Below, one piece after another: positions 7,534 through 14,793 of a stretch of DNA of 64,000 bases. Position 1 is the stretch's first letter; the number at the start of each line of letters is the position of its first letter. The DNA comes from Streptomyces sp. SKN60 (GTDB lineage Bacteria; Actinomycetota; Actinomycetes; Streptomycetales; Streptomycetaceae): NCBI RefSeq assembly GCF_026236535.1, contig NZ_JAHTMW010000010.1, positions 248,001 to 312,000 on the forward strand, read 5' to 3'. A program made the position numbers and the translations under genes. The notes beneath the pieces are model-generated. The model did no database searches, was not told where the DNA came from, and saw only the letters and a program-made list of their open reading frames with translations.

Positions 7534-8562
7534 GTGCGTACCGACATCTTTGCCCGGCTGGACCGGGAGCCGGAACCGCCGAAGATAGAGGTCCCGCGGA
7601 TGACCCGCACGCGTCTCGCCCTCTTCGGCGGGACGCTGGCGTTCTATCTGGCCATCGTCGTCGCCGTACTGCTGTCGACCTGGCTGGTCACCCTCGACTG
7701 GAAGATCATGCTCTTCCGCCCCTACCAGCAGTGGCAGGGGCTGCACGCCTTCCTCGACTACTACGTCGTCCTCGGCCAGCGCGGCCCCACGGCCGTCATG
7801 GTGGCGGCGTGGCTGGGCTGGCGCTCCTGGCGCCAGCACACGCTGCGACCGCTGCTCTGCCTCGGCGCCGCGCTGCTGTTGCTGAACGCGACCGTCGGCG
7901 CGGTCAAACTCGGACTCGGCCGGCTCGGCCCCCACTACGCGACGCAGGTCGGCTCCGCCGAGCTCTTCGCGGGCGGCGACATATTCCCGTCCGGGCACAC
8001 CGCCAACGCGGTCGTGACCTGGGGCATCCTGGCCTATCTGGCGACCACGCCGAGGGCCCGCCGCTATCTCTCCGCCCTTTCGGCGGTGGTCGCGCTCGGC
8101 GTCGGCCTCACCACCGTGTACCTGGGGACGCACTGGCTGAGCGATGTGCTGCTCGGCTGGGCCGCCGGCCTGCTCATCCTGCTCGCGCTGCCCTGGTGCG
8201 AGCCGGTCCTGGCGGTGGCGGAGGCCTGGATCCTGGCCCTGCGCGACCGGCTGCGCGAGCAGCTGCGGTCCCGCCGGCGCCTGGTGCCCTCGCTGCCGGT
8301 GGCGAGCGGAGGTCCGCTGCCGGGCCTGTTCCCGCAGCGCCCGGCCGGGGCGGAGGAGCCGGTCCGCGAGACCGTCGGGGCCGGCTCGGGCCGCGCCGCG
8401 GCCACCCTGGGCGGCGCGCCCCGGGCGGGCCAGCCGCTCGCGGCGCCGCGGGCCCACCAGACGCACCTCCCGGCCCATCACGCGGTGCGCGCGGAGCGGG
8501 GCCCGGTCGGTCCGGCCGGCAGCCGCCGCCCGCCGCACTCGCGGCCTGCGACCGGCGGCTGA
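7534..8562 (+). CDS. PAP2-superfamily membrane protein with altered active site
   Basis: 342 aa, GTG start placed so that a TAACGT -10 box lies 7 nt upstream; there is no Shine-Dalgarno. Five to six hydrophobic segments span residues about 28-215, then a Pro/Arg-rich cytoplasmic tail of about 120 aa. The phosphatase signature PSGH is at 152-155, and His200 and Asp204 of the third motif are present. The arginines expected in KX6RP and SRX5HX3D are replaced: Gly132 and Thr194. Members usually remove phosphate from lipid phosphates such as undecaprenyl diphosphate; here activity may be changed or lost. It could instead act as a lipid-binding relative. Confidence 0.85.
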   Translation: MRTDIFARLDREPEPPKIEVPRMTRTRLALFGGTLAFYLAIVVAVLLSTWLVTLDWKIMLFRPYQQWQGLHAFLDYYVVLGQRGPTAVMVAAWLGWRSWRQHTLRPLLCLGAALLLLNATVGAVKLGLGRLGPHYATQVGSAELFAGGDIFPSGHTANAVVTWGILAYLATTPRARRYLSALSAVVALGVGLTTVYLGTHWLSDVLLGWAAGLLILLALPWCEPVLAVAEAWILALRDRLREQLRSRRRLVPSLPVASGGPLPGLFPQRPAGAEEPVRETVGAGSGRAAATLGGAPRAGQPLAAPRAHQTHLPAHHAVRAERGPVGPAGSRRPPHSRPATGG

Positions 8563-8593
8563 GCCGCAGCGACGCGCGTACGGGTACACGGCT

Positions 8594-8640
8594 ACGACGA
8601 AGGGTCCCGGCCGATCTCCTCGGCCGGGGCCCTTCGTCGT
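8594..8640. terminator. Bidirectional terminator hairpin
   Basis: A near-perfect 20-bp stem (8594-8613 with 8621-8640, 7-nt loop) sits between the convergent PAP2 and I78 genes and can serve both. Confidence 0.8.
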
Positions 8641-8672
8641 ACCCCCCTCACCCGCCTGGTGGCCCCGCGTCC

Positions 8673-8876
8673 TCAGCCGTGCCAGACGCGGGTGACGACC
8701 CCGCCCTCGACCTCGAAGTTGATGCGCCCCTCCAGGTACTCCATGGTGATGATCGAGCCCGGCGGAAGCGCGCGGACGACGCGGTGACCGCGGATCCTGG
8801 CCAGCCGTTCGGCCTCCTCCTCGGTGAGCCCCAGATACGTTTCGTCGGCGTGGTCGGGTGTGTGTTCGGGTGTCAT
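8673..8876 (-). CDS. I78-type peptidase inhibitor family protein
   Basis: 67 aa from the ATG. The C-terminal half (VRALPPGSIITMEYLEGR, then ending in TRVWHG) matches the Inhibitor_I78 fold, a small domain related to potato-inhibitor-I-like serine protease inhibitors. There is no signal peptide, so it would act inside the cell. A TAACGT box (8889-8884 on the minus strand) lies 7 nt before the ATG without a Shine-Dalgarno, suggesting a leaderless mRNA. A GTG 9 nt upstream is an alternative start. The target protease is unknown. Confidence 0.75.
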   Translation of the reverse strand: MTPEHTPDHADETYLGLTEEEAERLARIRGHRVVRALPPGSIITMEYLEGRINFEVEGGVVTRVWHG

Positions 8877-9229
8877 ACAGCTCACGTTAGTACCCCGCCG
8901 GTCACGCTTGTGTCACAGCTTCTCGACATAAGTTTGGCGAGACCGCGCTGATCCGCGACGGCGGTTTCCAGCCGTTTCCCGGGTAATTCCCGACCGGATC
9001 CGGAGCTCTCCCCCGAGCGCCGCGCACGCGTCCGGAAAGCGCTTCCCGAATTCCGTACACCTGTCCCCCGTCCGGTAATTCGGCCGAGGTCCGGACCGCG
9101 CCCCGGCCGGACCGGGCCGCCCGTGCGGCATTCACGTTTTCCCTACATGCCGTCCACACCGTCCGCCGACCGGACGACCCGCCGGTCCGCCTCCCCCGCT
9201 GCCCGCCCGGCCGGGGCCATCATCCGGGG
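8877..9229. other. 353-bp divergent intergenic region
   Basis: This region separates the I78 gene from ctaD. It is somewhat less GC-rich than its neighbours around 8910-9060, and I see no open frame with coding character and no clear hairpin. Confidence 0.35.
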
Positions 9230-10963
9230 ATGGGTACCGAGATCGAGACCGCGGCCGTCGAGGAACCACCGCGGCACCGGCACGGCCGGGTGCTGATCGA
9301 CTGGGTCACCACGACCGACCACAAGAAGATCGGCCACCTCTATCTGGTGACCTCGTTCCTCTTCTTCCTGTTCGCCGGGGTCCTGGCGATGCTGATGCGG
9401 GCCGAGCTGGCCCGGCCGGGGCTCCAGCTGGTGAGCAATCTGGAGTACAACCAGGCCTTCACCCTGCACGGCACGATCATGCTGCTGCTCTTCGCGACGC
9501 CCACCTTCGCCGGGTTCGCGAACGAGCTGGTGCCGCTGCAGATCGGCTCCCCCGACGTGGCCTTCCCGCGGCTCAACATGTTCTCGTACTGGCTGTTCCT
9601 CTTCGGCGGCCTGATGGTGGCCGGCTCCTTCCTCACCCCGGACGGGCCCCCCGCCTTCGGCTGGACCGCGTACGCCCCGCTGAACAGCCTGCTGCGGGCC
9701 CCCGGCGTCGGCGTCGACCTGTGGATCGTCGGACTCGCCTTCTCCGGCTTCGGCACCATCCTCACCTCGGTGAACTTCCTGGCGACGATCATCGGGATGC
9801 GGGCCCCGGGCATGACGATGTTCCGGATGCCGATCTTCACCTGGAACGTGCTCTTCACCACGATCCTGGTCCTGATGGCCTTCCCGGTGCTCGCGGCGGC
9901 CCTGCTCGTCCTGGAGTCCGACCGGCGGCTGGGCTCGGTGGTCTTCCAGCCGCAGAACGGCGGGGCGCTGCTGTGGCAGCACCTGTTCTGGTTCTTCGGG
10001 CACCCCGAGGTCTACATCATCGCGCTGCCGTTCTTCGGCATCGTCAGCGAGATCATCCCGGTCTTCGCCCGCAAGCCGATCTTCGGCTACGTGACCCTGG
10101 TCGCCGCCACCATGGCGATCACCGGCCTGTCGGTGGTGGTGTGGGCGCACCACATGTTCGTGACCGGGGCGGTGCTGCTGCCCTTCTTCTCGATGCTGTC
10201 CTTCCTCATCGCCGTGCCGACCGGGGTGAAGTTCTTCAACTGGACGGGCACGATGCTGAACGGCTCGCTGTCCTTCGAGACGCCGATGCTGTGGTCGGTC
10301 GGCTTCCTGGTGTCCTTCCTGTTCGGCGGGCTGACCGGGGTGATCCTGGCCTCGCCGCCGATGGACTTCCAGGTCACCGACTCGTACTTCGTGGTGGCCC
10401 ACTTCCACTACACGGTCTTCGGCACGGTCGCCTTCGCGACCTTCGCCGGCTTCTACTTCTGGTGGCCCAAGTTCACCGGGCGGATGCTGGACGAACGGCT
10501 CGGCAAGATCCACTTCTGGACGCTGTTCGTCGGCTTCCACACCACCTTCCTCGTCCAGCACTGGCTGGGCGCGGAGGGCATGCCGCGGCGGTACGCCGAC
10601 TATCTGTACGCCGACGGCTTCACCGCGCTCAACACGGTGTCGACGATCGGCGCCTTCCTGCTCGGCATCTCCACGCTGCCCTTCCTGTACAACGTGTGGC
10701 ACACCTGGCGGTACGGCGAGAAGGTCGAGACGGACGACCCGTGGGGCTACGGCCGCTCCCTGGAGTGGGCGACCTCCTGCCCGCCGCCGCGGCACAACTT
10801 CGACTCGGTGCCGCGGATCCGTTCCGAGTCGCCCGCGTTCGACCTGCACCACCCCGAGTTCGCGGCCCACGAGCGGATGCGGCTCACGGGCCGGTCGCCG
10901 GCGGGGCGGGGGCCGGCCGGTCGGGGGCCGGCCGGTCCAGGGCCCGGGACAGACGGTCCCTGA
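9230..10963 (+). CDS. ctaD: Cytochrome c oxidase subunit I (stand-alone paralogue)
   Basis: 577 aa, the haem-copper catalytic subunit of the aa3 oxidase, with 12 membrane helices. The haem and copper ligands are visible: TLHGTIM in helix II, FGHPEVYI with the crosslinked His/Tyr, HHMF for CuB, and FHYTVFG in helix X. The C-terminus carries a short GRGPA repeat. No ctaC, ctaE, ctaF or qcr gene is nearby, so it is not the main oxidase operon and must borrow partner subunits if active. A GGGG run touches the ATG, giving poor ribosome-site spacing; the N-terminus still fits the family. Confidence 0.92.
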   Translation: MGTEIETAAVEEPPRHRHGRVLIDWVTTTDHKKIGHLYLVTSFLFFLFAGVLAMLMRAELARPGLQLVSNLEYNQAFTLHGTIMLLLFATPTFAGFANELVPLQIGSPDVAFPRLNMFSYWLFLFGGLMVAGSFLTPDGPPAFGWTAYAPLNSLLRAPGVGVDLWIVGLAFSGFGTILTSVNFLATIIGMRAPGMTMFRMPIFTWNVLFTTILVLMAFPVLAAALLVLESDRRLGSVVFQPQNGGALLWQHLFWFFGHPEVYIIALPFFGIVSEIIPVFARKPIFGYVTLVAATMAITGLSVVVWAHHMFVTGAVLLPFFSMLSFLIAVPTGVKFFNWTGTMLNGSLSFETPMLWSVGFLVSFLFGGLTGVILASPPMDFQVTDSYFVVAHFHYTVFGTVAFATFAGFYFWWPKFTGRMLDERLGKIHFWTLFVGFHTTFLVQHWLGAEGMPRRYADYLYADGFTALNTVSTIGAFLLGISTLPFLYNVWHTWRYGEKVETDDPWGYGRSLEWATSCPPPRHNFDSVPRIRSESPAFDLHHPEFAAHERMRLTGRSPAGRGPAGRGPAGPGPGTDGP

Positions 10964-11013
10964 GCGTCCGCACCCGCTCGGCCGGCTCGGGCGGGGCGGC
11001 ACCCTGCGTCGCG

Positions 11014-12291
11014 TCAGCGGAAGCGGCGCACCAAGGCCCCCGCCTTCGCCTTCGCCGCGTACACCGTGTCGATCGCCGTGCCGACCGTGCGGTGGACGGC
11101 GGACCGCAGTGGGCCGTGGGTGCGGGGGCGGGTGGTGGCGGAGGTGGCGAGGGTGGACCAGATCGTCTCGTGGGTGACGGCGGTACGGGCCGGGTCGAAG
11201 CGTTCGGAGGCGGCGAGGGCCGCCTTCGCGGCGCGGGCGCGGGCGTCGTCGTCGTTGATCAGGGCGAGCAGCGCGGCGGCCACCGCCGCCGTGTCGTCGA
11301 CCGGGACGAGCCGGCCGTCCACGCCGTCCTCGATGATCTCGCCGGGGCCGTGCGGGCAGTCGGTGGAGACCACCGGCAGTCCGCAGCGCATCGCCTCGAC
11401 GATGGTCATCCCGAAGGACTCGCGGCGCGAGGTGACGGCGGCGAGCGAGCCCTTGGCCCACTCCGGCTCCATGGGGTGGGCGGTGCCCATGAGGAAGACG
11501 TGCTCGCCGAGCCCGAGCCGGTCGATCTGCCGGGCCAGGGCCTTCTTCAGGTTGTCGGCGGCGTCGCCGGTGCCGTAGATCCGCAGCTTCCAGTCGGGCC
11601 GGGCGGCGGCCACGTCCGCGAAGGCGTCGATCAGCAGGTCGTACCGCTTGACCGGGGTGAGCCGGCCGGCCGCGACGACGACCTTCGCGGCGGGGTCGGC
11701 GGGCGGCACGGTCGGCGCGGGCACGCTGTTGGGCACCGCGTCGATCCGTACGCCGGGCAGCGCGAGCGCCCGGTAGGCGCGGGCGTCGGCCTCGGTGACG
11801 GTGGTGACGGCGTCCAGGAGCGCGTACTCGTGGCGGATGTCGCGCCGCAGCCGGTACGCGTGCCCGTCCAGGGTCAGATGCTCCTGGCCGACGAGGACCG
11901 GGCCGCGCGGGGCCTGCCGGGCGAGCTGGACGTTGAGCCCGGGGCGGGTGGCGATCACCACGTCCGCCTCGACGGAGGCCAGATGCGCGCCGATCCGCGC
12001 GTCGGTGAGCGCGCTGTACTGCTTCCAGCGCCCGTCGCCGCGCGGGAACACCCGGGCGGGGCGGTGGAAGTCGGGGTGCTCCCCGTCGTAGCCCGGGCTC
12101 TTCTTGCGCAGGTCGACGAGGTGACGCAGGGTCACCCCGGCCGGGACCCCGAGGATCGGCTCGTCGCGGTGGCGGAACACCGAGACGATCTCCACCTCGT
12201 GGCGGTCCGCCAGTTCCGCGGCGAGCGTGAAGGTCGCCCGGATGGTGCCGCCGATGTGGTAGCCGTTGTGGAGCAGGAAAGAGATGCGCAT
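11014..12291 (-). CDS. GT4-family glycosyltransferase
   Basis: 425 aa with the two-Rossmann GT-B layout. The N-terminal MRISFLLHNGYHIGGTIR is the acceptor-side glycine loop; the donor side begins near VVVAAGRLTPVKRYDLLIDA and carries the EX7E motif in ESFGMTIVEAM. Such enzymes transfer a sugar from a nucleotide-sugar donor to a lipid, protein or cell-wall glycan. There is no signal peptide, so it acts at the cytosolic membrane face. It sits 98 bp downstream of the substrate-binding lipoprotein gene, probably as an independent unit. The acceptor cannot be predicted. Confidence 0.85.
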   Translation of the reverse strand: MRISFLLHNGYHIGGTIRATFTLAAELADRHEVEIVSVFRHRDEPILGVPAGVTLRHLVDLRKKSPGYDGEHPDFHRPARVFPRGDGRWKQYSALTDARIGAHLASVEADVVIATRPGLNVQLARQAPRGPVLVGQEHLTLDGHAYRLRRDIRHEYALLDAVTTVTEADARAYRALALPGVRIDAVPNSVPAPTVPPADPAAKVVVAAGRLTPVKRYDLLIDAFADVAAARPDWKLRIYGTGDAADNLKKALARQIDRLGLGEHVFLMGTAHPMEPEWAKGSLAAVTSRRESFGMTIVEAMRCGLPVVSTDCPHGPGEIIEDGVDGRLVPVDDTAAVAAALLALINDDDARARAAKAALAASERFDPARTAVTHETIWSTLATSATTRPRTHGPLRSAVHRTVGTAIDTVYAAKAKAGALVRRFR

Positions 12292-12389
12292 CGTGCCGCC
12301 GGTTCCCCCCGGTCAGGTGGTGCGTGGTCGGGGGTGACTGTACTGCCCCGACCGACCGTGGTTCACGGCCGGTTGTTCATGGCTGGCTG

Positions 12390-13733
12390 TCACGGCCGGT
12401 ATCCGAGCTGGGGGACGGTGGCACAGTTCGTGTTCATGTCGCCCTGTTCAACCCAGCCGCGGCCGTCGCGCCAACGGGCCACGGACAGACAGGTGTCACG
12501 GGACTTCGGCGGCTCGGCGAGGTGCTCGAAGCGGACGGGCAGGAGCAACCCGCGGGCGGTGTACGGCTCCGCCCGGTTGAGGTAGCGCTCGACGCAGGCC
12601 CGGGTCGGCCCGCCTGCCTCGCCGAGGCAGGACTTCGCGGCGTCCGTGAACCACATGGCCGCCGCCCAGCCCTCCAACTGCCACTGGGAGAGCGCCCGTT
12701 GCCCCTGGCCCTGCCCCTGCCGTCGCATGGCGTCGCGGAACTCCCGTACCGCCGGGAAGTCCTGGTCGTCGTAGTTGCGGCTGGAGCCGGTCGCGTAGAG
12801 CACGGACCGGCAGCCCGGCGAGCCCGCGTAGTCGCGCGGCACCGTGGAGGCCCAGTTCTGCACGTTCGTCACCTTGGCGGCGACCCGCACCCCCGAGGCC
12901 TGCATCGCCTCGCACAGCCGGGCGTTGCCGTGGGTGTCCATCGCGTCGAAGACGACGTCGACCTGCTGCGCCCGCAGATCGGCCGCCACCGCACGGAAGT
13001 TGGGCAGCACGAAGTCGACCTGCTCGTCGACCACCCGGTAGCCCTCGGCGCGCAGTCCGTCGGCGATCAGCCGGGCGTACGCGGCGGAGGCGGCCTGGTT
13101 GTAGGAGACGACGGCGGCGGTGCGGGCGCCGAGATGGGCCTTGAACCAGCGGTAGACCTCGGTCCCGCCGTACAGCACGCCGTTCCAGCCGGGCGCCTTG
13201 CCGGTGCGCGGGGCGGAGCTGCCGTAGATCCCGTAGAGGTGGGGGTACGTGTCGTAGGCGGGGGTGAGCGGCTGCCCGCCGATGTCGGGGACGCCGGCCG
13301 CGGAGACCCGGGGGGCGCCCGCGTAGTCGAGGGCGGTGGTGGCGACCAGGGCGAAGACCTTGCGTTCGTCGACGAGCCGGTGCACGCAGGCGTTGTTGCC
13401 GACGCCGCTGCCGCCGTCGTCGCAGGTCAGCACCTCGATCCGGCGTCCGTCGAGGCCGCCGCGGGCGTTCAGGGCGGCGAAGTAGGCGAGGGCGCCGTCG
13501 CGCGGGCCGGTGAAGGCCTCGCCGCCGACCGGGCTGGTGGCGCTGGTGATGATGCCGATGCGGAGCGGCTCACCGCCGGAGGGGTTGGCGGTGGGCCGCG
13601 TCTCGAAGGCGCGCTCCGGGAGCCGGCTGCCGCAGCCCGCGACGAACGCGGTGACCGCGGCGAGCAGTCCGGCGAGGAGCAGCACCAGGGGCTGCGCCAG
13701 GGCCGGCTCAGCAGCCCGGAACGGTCGCACCAC
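12390..13733 (-). CDS. Branched-chain amino-acid-type ABC binding lipoprotein
   Basis: 447 aa from GTG. The signal peptide ends in a lipobox (FVAGC, residues about 29-33). The mature protein fits the Peripla_BP_6/LivJ fold: PLRIGIITSATSPVGGEAF begins the first lobe. Several paired Cys may form disulfides outside the cell. It lies divergent from the fused LivHMG transporter genes starting at 14781, with a small MTB12-like lipoprotein upstream whose stop it overlaps by 26 bp. The pair is the natural candidate ligand-binding partner of that transporter. The ligand is unknown. Confidence 0.85.
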   Translation of the reverse strand: MVRPFRAAEPALAQPLVLLLAGLLAAVTAFVAGCGSRLPERAFETRPTANPSGGEPLRIGIITSATSPVGGEAFTGPRDGALAYFAALNARGGLDGRRIEVLTCDDGGSGVGNNACVHRLVDERKVFALVATTALDYAGAPRVSAAGVPDIGGQPLTPAYDTYPHLYGIYGSSAPRTGKAPGWNGVLYGGTEVYRWFKAHLGARTAAVVSYNQAASAAYARLIADGLRAEGYRVVDEQVDFVLPNFRAVAADLRAQQVDVVFDAMDTHGNARLCEAMQASGVRVAAKVTNVQNWASTVPRDYAGSPGCRSVLYATGSSRNYDDQDFPAVREFRDAMRRQGQGQGQRALSQWQLEGWAAAMWFTDAAKSCLGEAGGPTRACVERYLNRAEPYTARGLLLPVRFEHLAEPPKSRDTCLSVARWRDGRGWVEQGDMNTNCATVPQLGYRP

Positions 13734-14202
13734 TGACCTGGACCAGGCCGCAGAGCGTCTGCACGGAGACCTTCCAGGTGTCGTTCTGGAGCACGGAGGT
13801 GCCCTTGGCGTCGGGCAGCGCGGTGTTGCCCGCGACGAGCAGGTCGTAGGTGACGTTCGCGCCGGTGGGCGAGGTGAAGTCGATCTCCTTGACCTTCACG
13901 GAGGTCTGGGCGGCGTTCTTGTCGCCGGCGAAGGCGCCGAGGACCGGTGCCATGGCCTCGCCGTTCTCCAGGAGCTTGATCCGCTCGGCGGTCGGCGTCT
14001 TCGGGTCGAAGAAGGCGGTGAAGTTCTCGGTGATCTCCGCCTTGGCGGCGGCGGGGTCCAGTGGCTGGTCCGTCATGGCGGGTGAGGTGGTCGGCGTGAC
14101 CTGGTTCGAGGAACCGTTGTCGTCCGAGCAGCCCGAGACGACCGGCGCGAGGACGAGTACCGCCGCGGCGCCGAAGGCCGCCGCGCGTCGCTTGAGGAGC
14201 AT
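13708..14202 (-). CDS. Small lipoprotein, MTB12-like
   Basis: 164 aa from ATG (a GTG 9 nt upstream is an alternative). The signal peptide ends with the lipobox VVSGC. The mature part (ITENFTAFFDPKTPTAERIK, then VTYDLLVAG and NTWKVSVQTLCGL-like segments) resembles the low-molecular-weight antigen MTB12 family, NTF2-like exported proteins of actinobacteria with no settled function. It is the first gene of a two-gene unit with the LivJ-type binding protein and overlaps it. Confidence 0.72.
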   Translation of the reverse strand: MLLKRRAAAFGAAAVLVLAPVVSGCSDDNGSSNQVTPTTSPAMTDQPLDPAAAKAEITENFTAFFDPKTPTAERIKLLENGEAMAPVLGAFAGDKNAAQTSVKVKEIDFTSPTGANVTYDLLVAGNTALPDAKGTSVLQNDTWKVSVQTLCGLVQVSGATVPGC

Positions 14203-14322
14203 CTGGCTCACCACCCTGTCGATTCCAGGGTGGGCCGATCCCGGGCATAGCGCAAGGAAGAGAATTAAAGAGAACATAAAGGGTGAGGTGGCCCGATCGG
14301 GGCCGTCCAGGAGGAGGTTTCC

Positions 14323-14793
14323 GTGCCGTCCGTGCCGTCGGTGCCGTCGGTTCCTCGCCCGCTGTCGCGGCTCCTGTGGTGGGGCGGGCTCGTGGCGGCC
14401 GCCGGCGGGGCGGTGCTGTGTGTCGTCGGCTGGTACGGGATCTCCGGCGAGCGCTTCGCCGAACGCCAGCTGCCCTATCTGGCCTCCTGCACCGTGCCCG
14501 GGGCGGCGCTGATCGTCGCCGGCGCGGTGCTGCTCGTCGGGGCGGCGCTGCTCGCGCCGGCGTCGGGGCCGGGGCCGGGCGGGCCCGGGGAGCACGCCGC
14601 GGAGGGGACGGAGGAGGAGCCGCCGGCCGCGTCCTCGGCCGCGCCCTCGTCGGAGGAGCCGCCGCTGCGGGTCCCCGGCGGGACGCTCGCGCACCGCCCG
14701 GACTGCCCCCTGGTGGCGGGCCGCCCCGAGGCGGAACCCGTGGGGGACGCCGACCTCGACCCGTGCCCGGTGTGTGAGCCGTGGCCTCGCTGA
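14323..14793 (+). CDS. Small membrane protein with Cys/His tail
   Basis: 156 aa from GTG with GGAGGAGG six nt upstream. The N-terminus repeats PSV three times. Two hydrophobic helices (residues about 18-38 and 58-80) follow, then an acidic, Pro/Ala-rich linker. The C-terminus contains HRPDC and CPVC, a His/three-Cys set that could bind zinc and resembles short tails seen on other Streptomyces membrane proteins. The stop overlaps the start of the LivHMG fusion by 13 bp, so it is the first gene of that operon. A role as an accessory factor of the transporter is possible. Confidence 0.7.
   Translation: MPSVPSVPSVPRPLSRLLWWGGLVAAAGGAVLCVVGWYGISGERFAERQLPYLASCTVPGAALIVAGAVLLVGAALLAPASGPGPGGPGEHAAEGTEEEPPAASSAAPSSEEPPLRVPGGTLAHRPDCPLVAGRPEAEPVGDADLDPCPVCEPWPR

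Noticed and set aside
9721..12585. 954-codon plus-strand frame across ctaD and the glycosyltransferase
   Set aside because: It runs out of frame through ctaD and antisense through a GT4 gene; no domain is recognisable.
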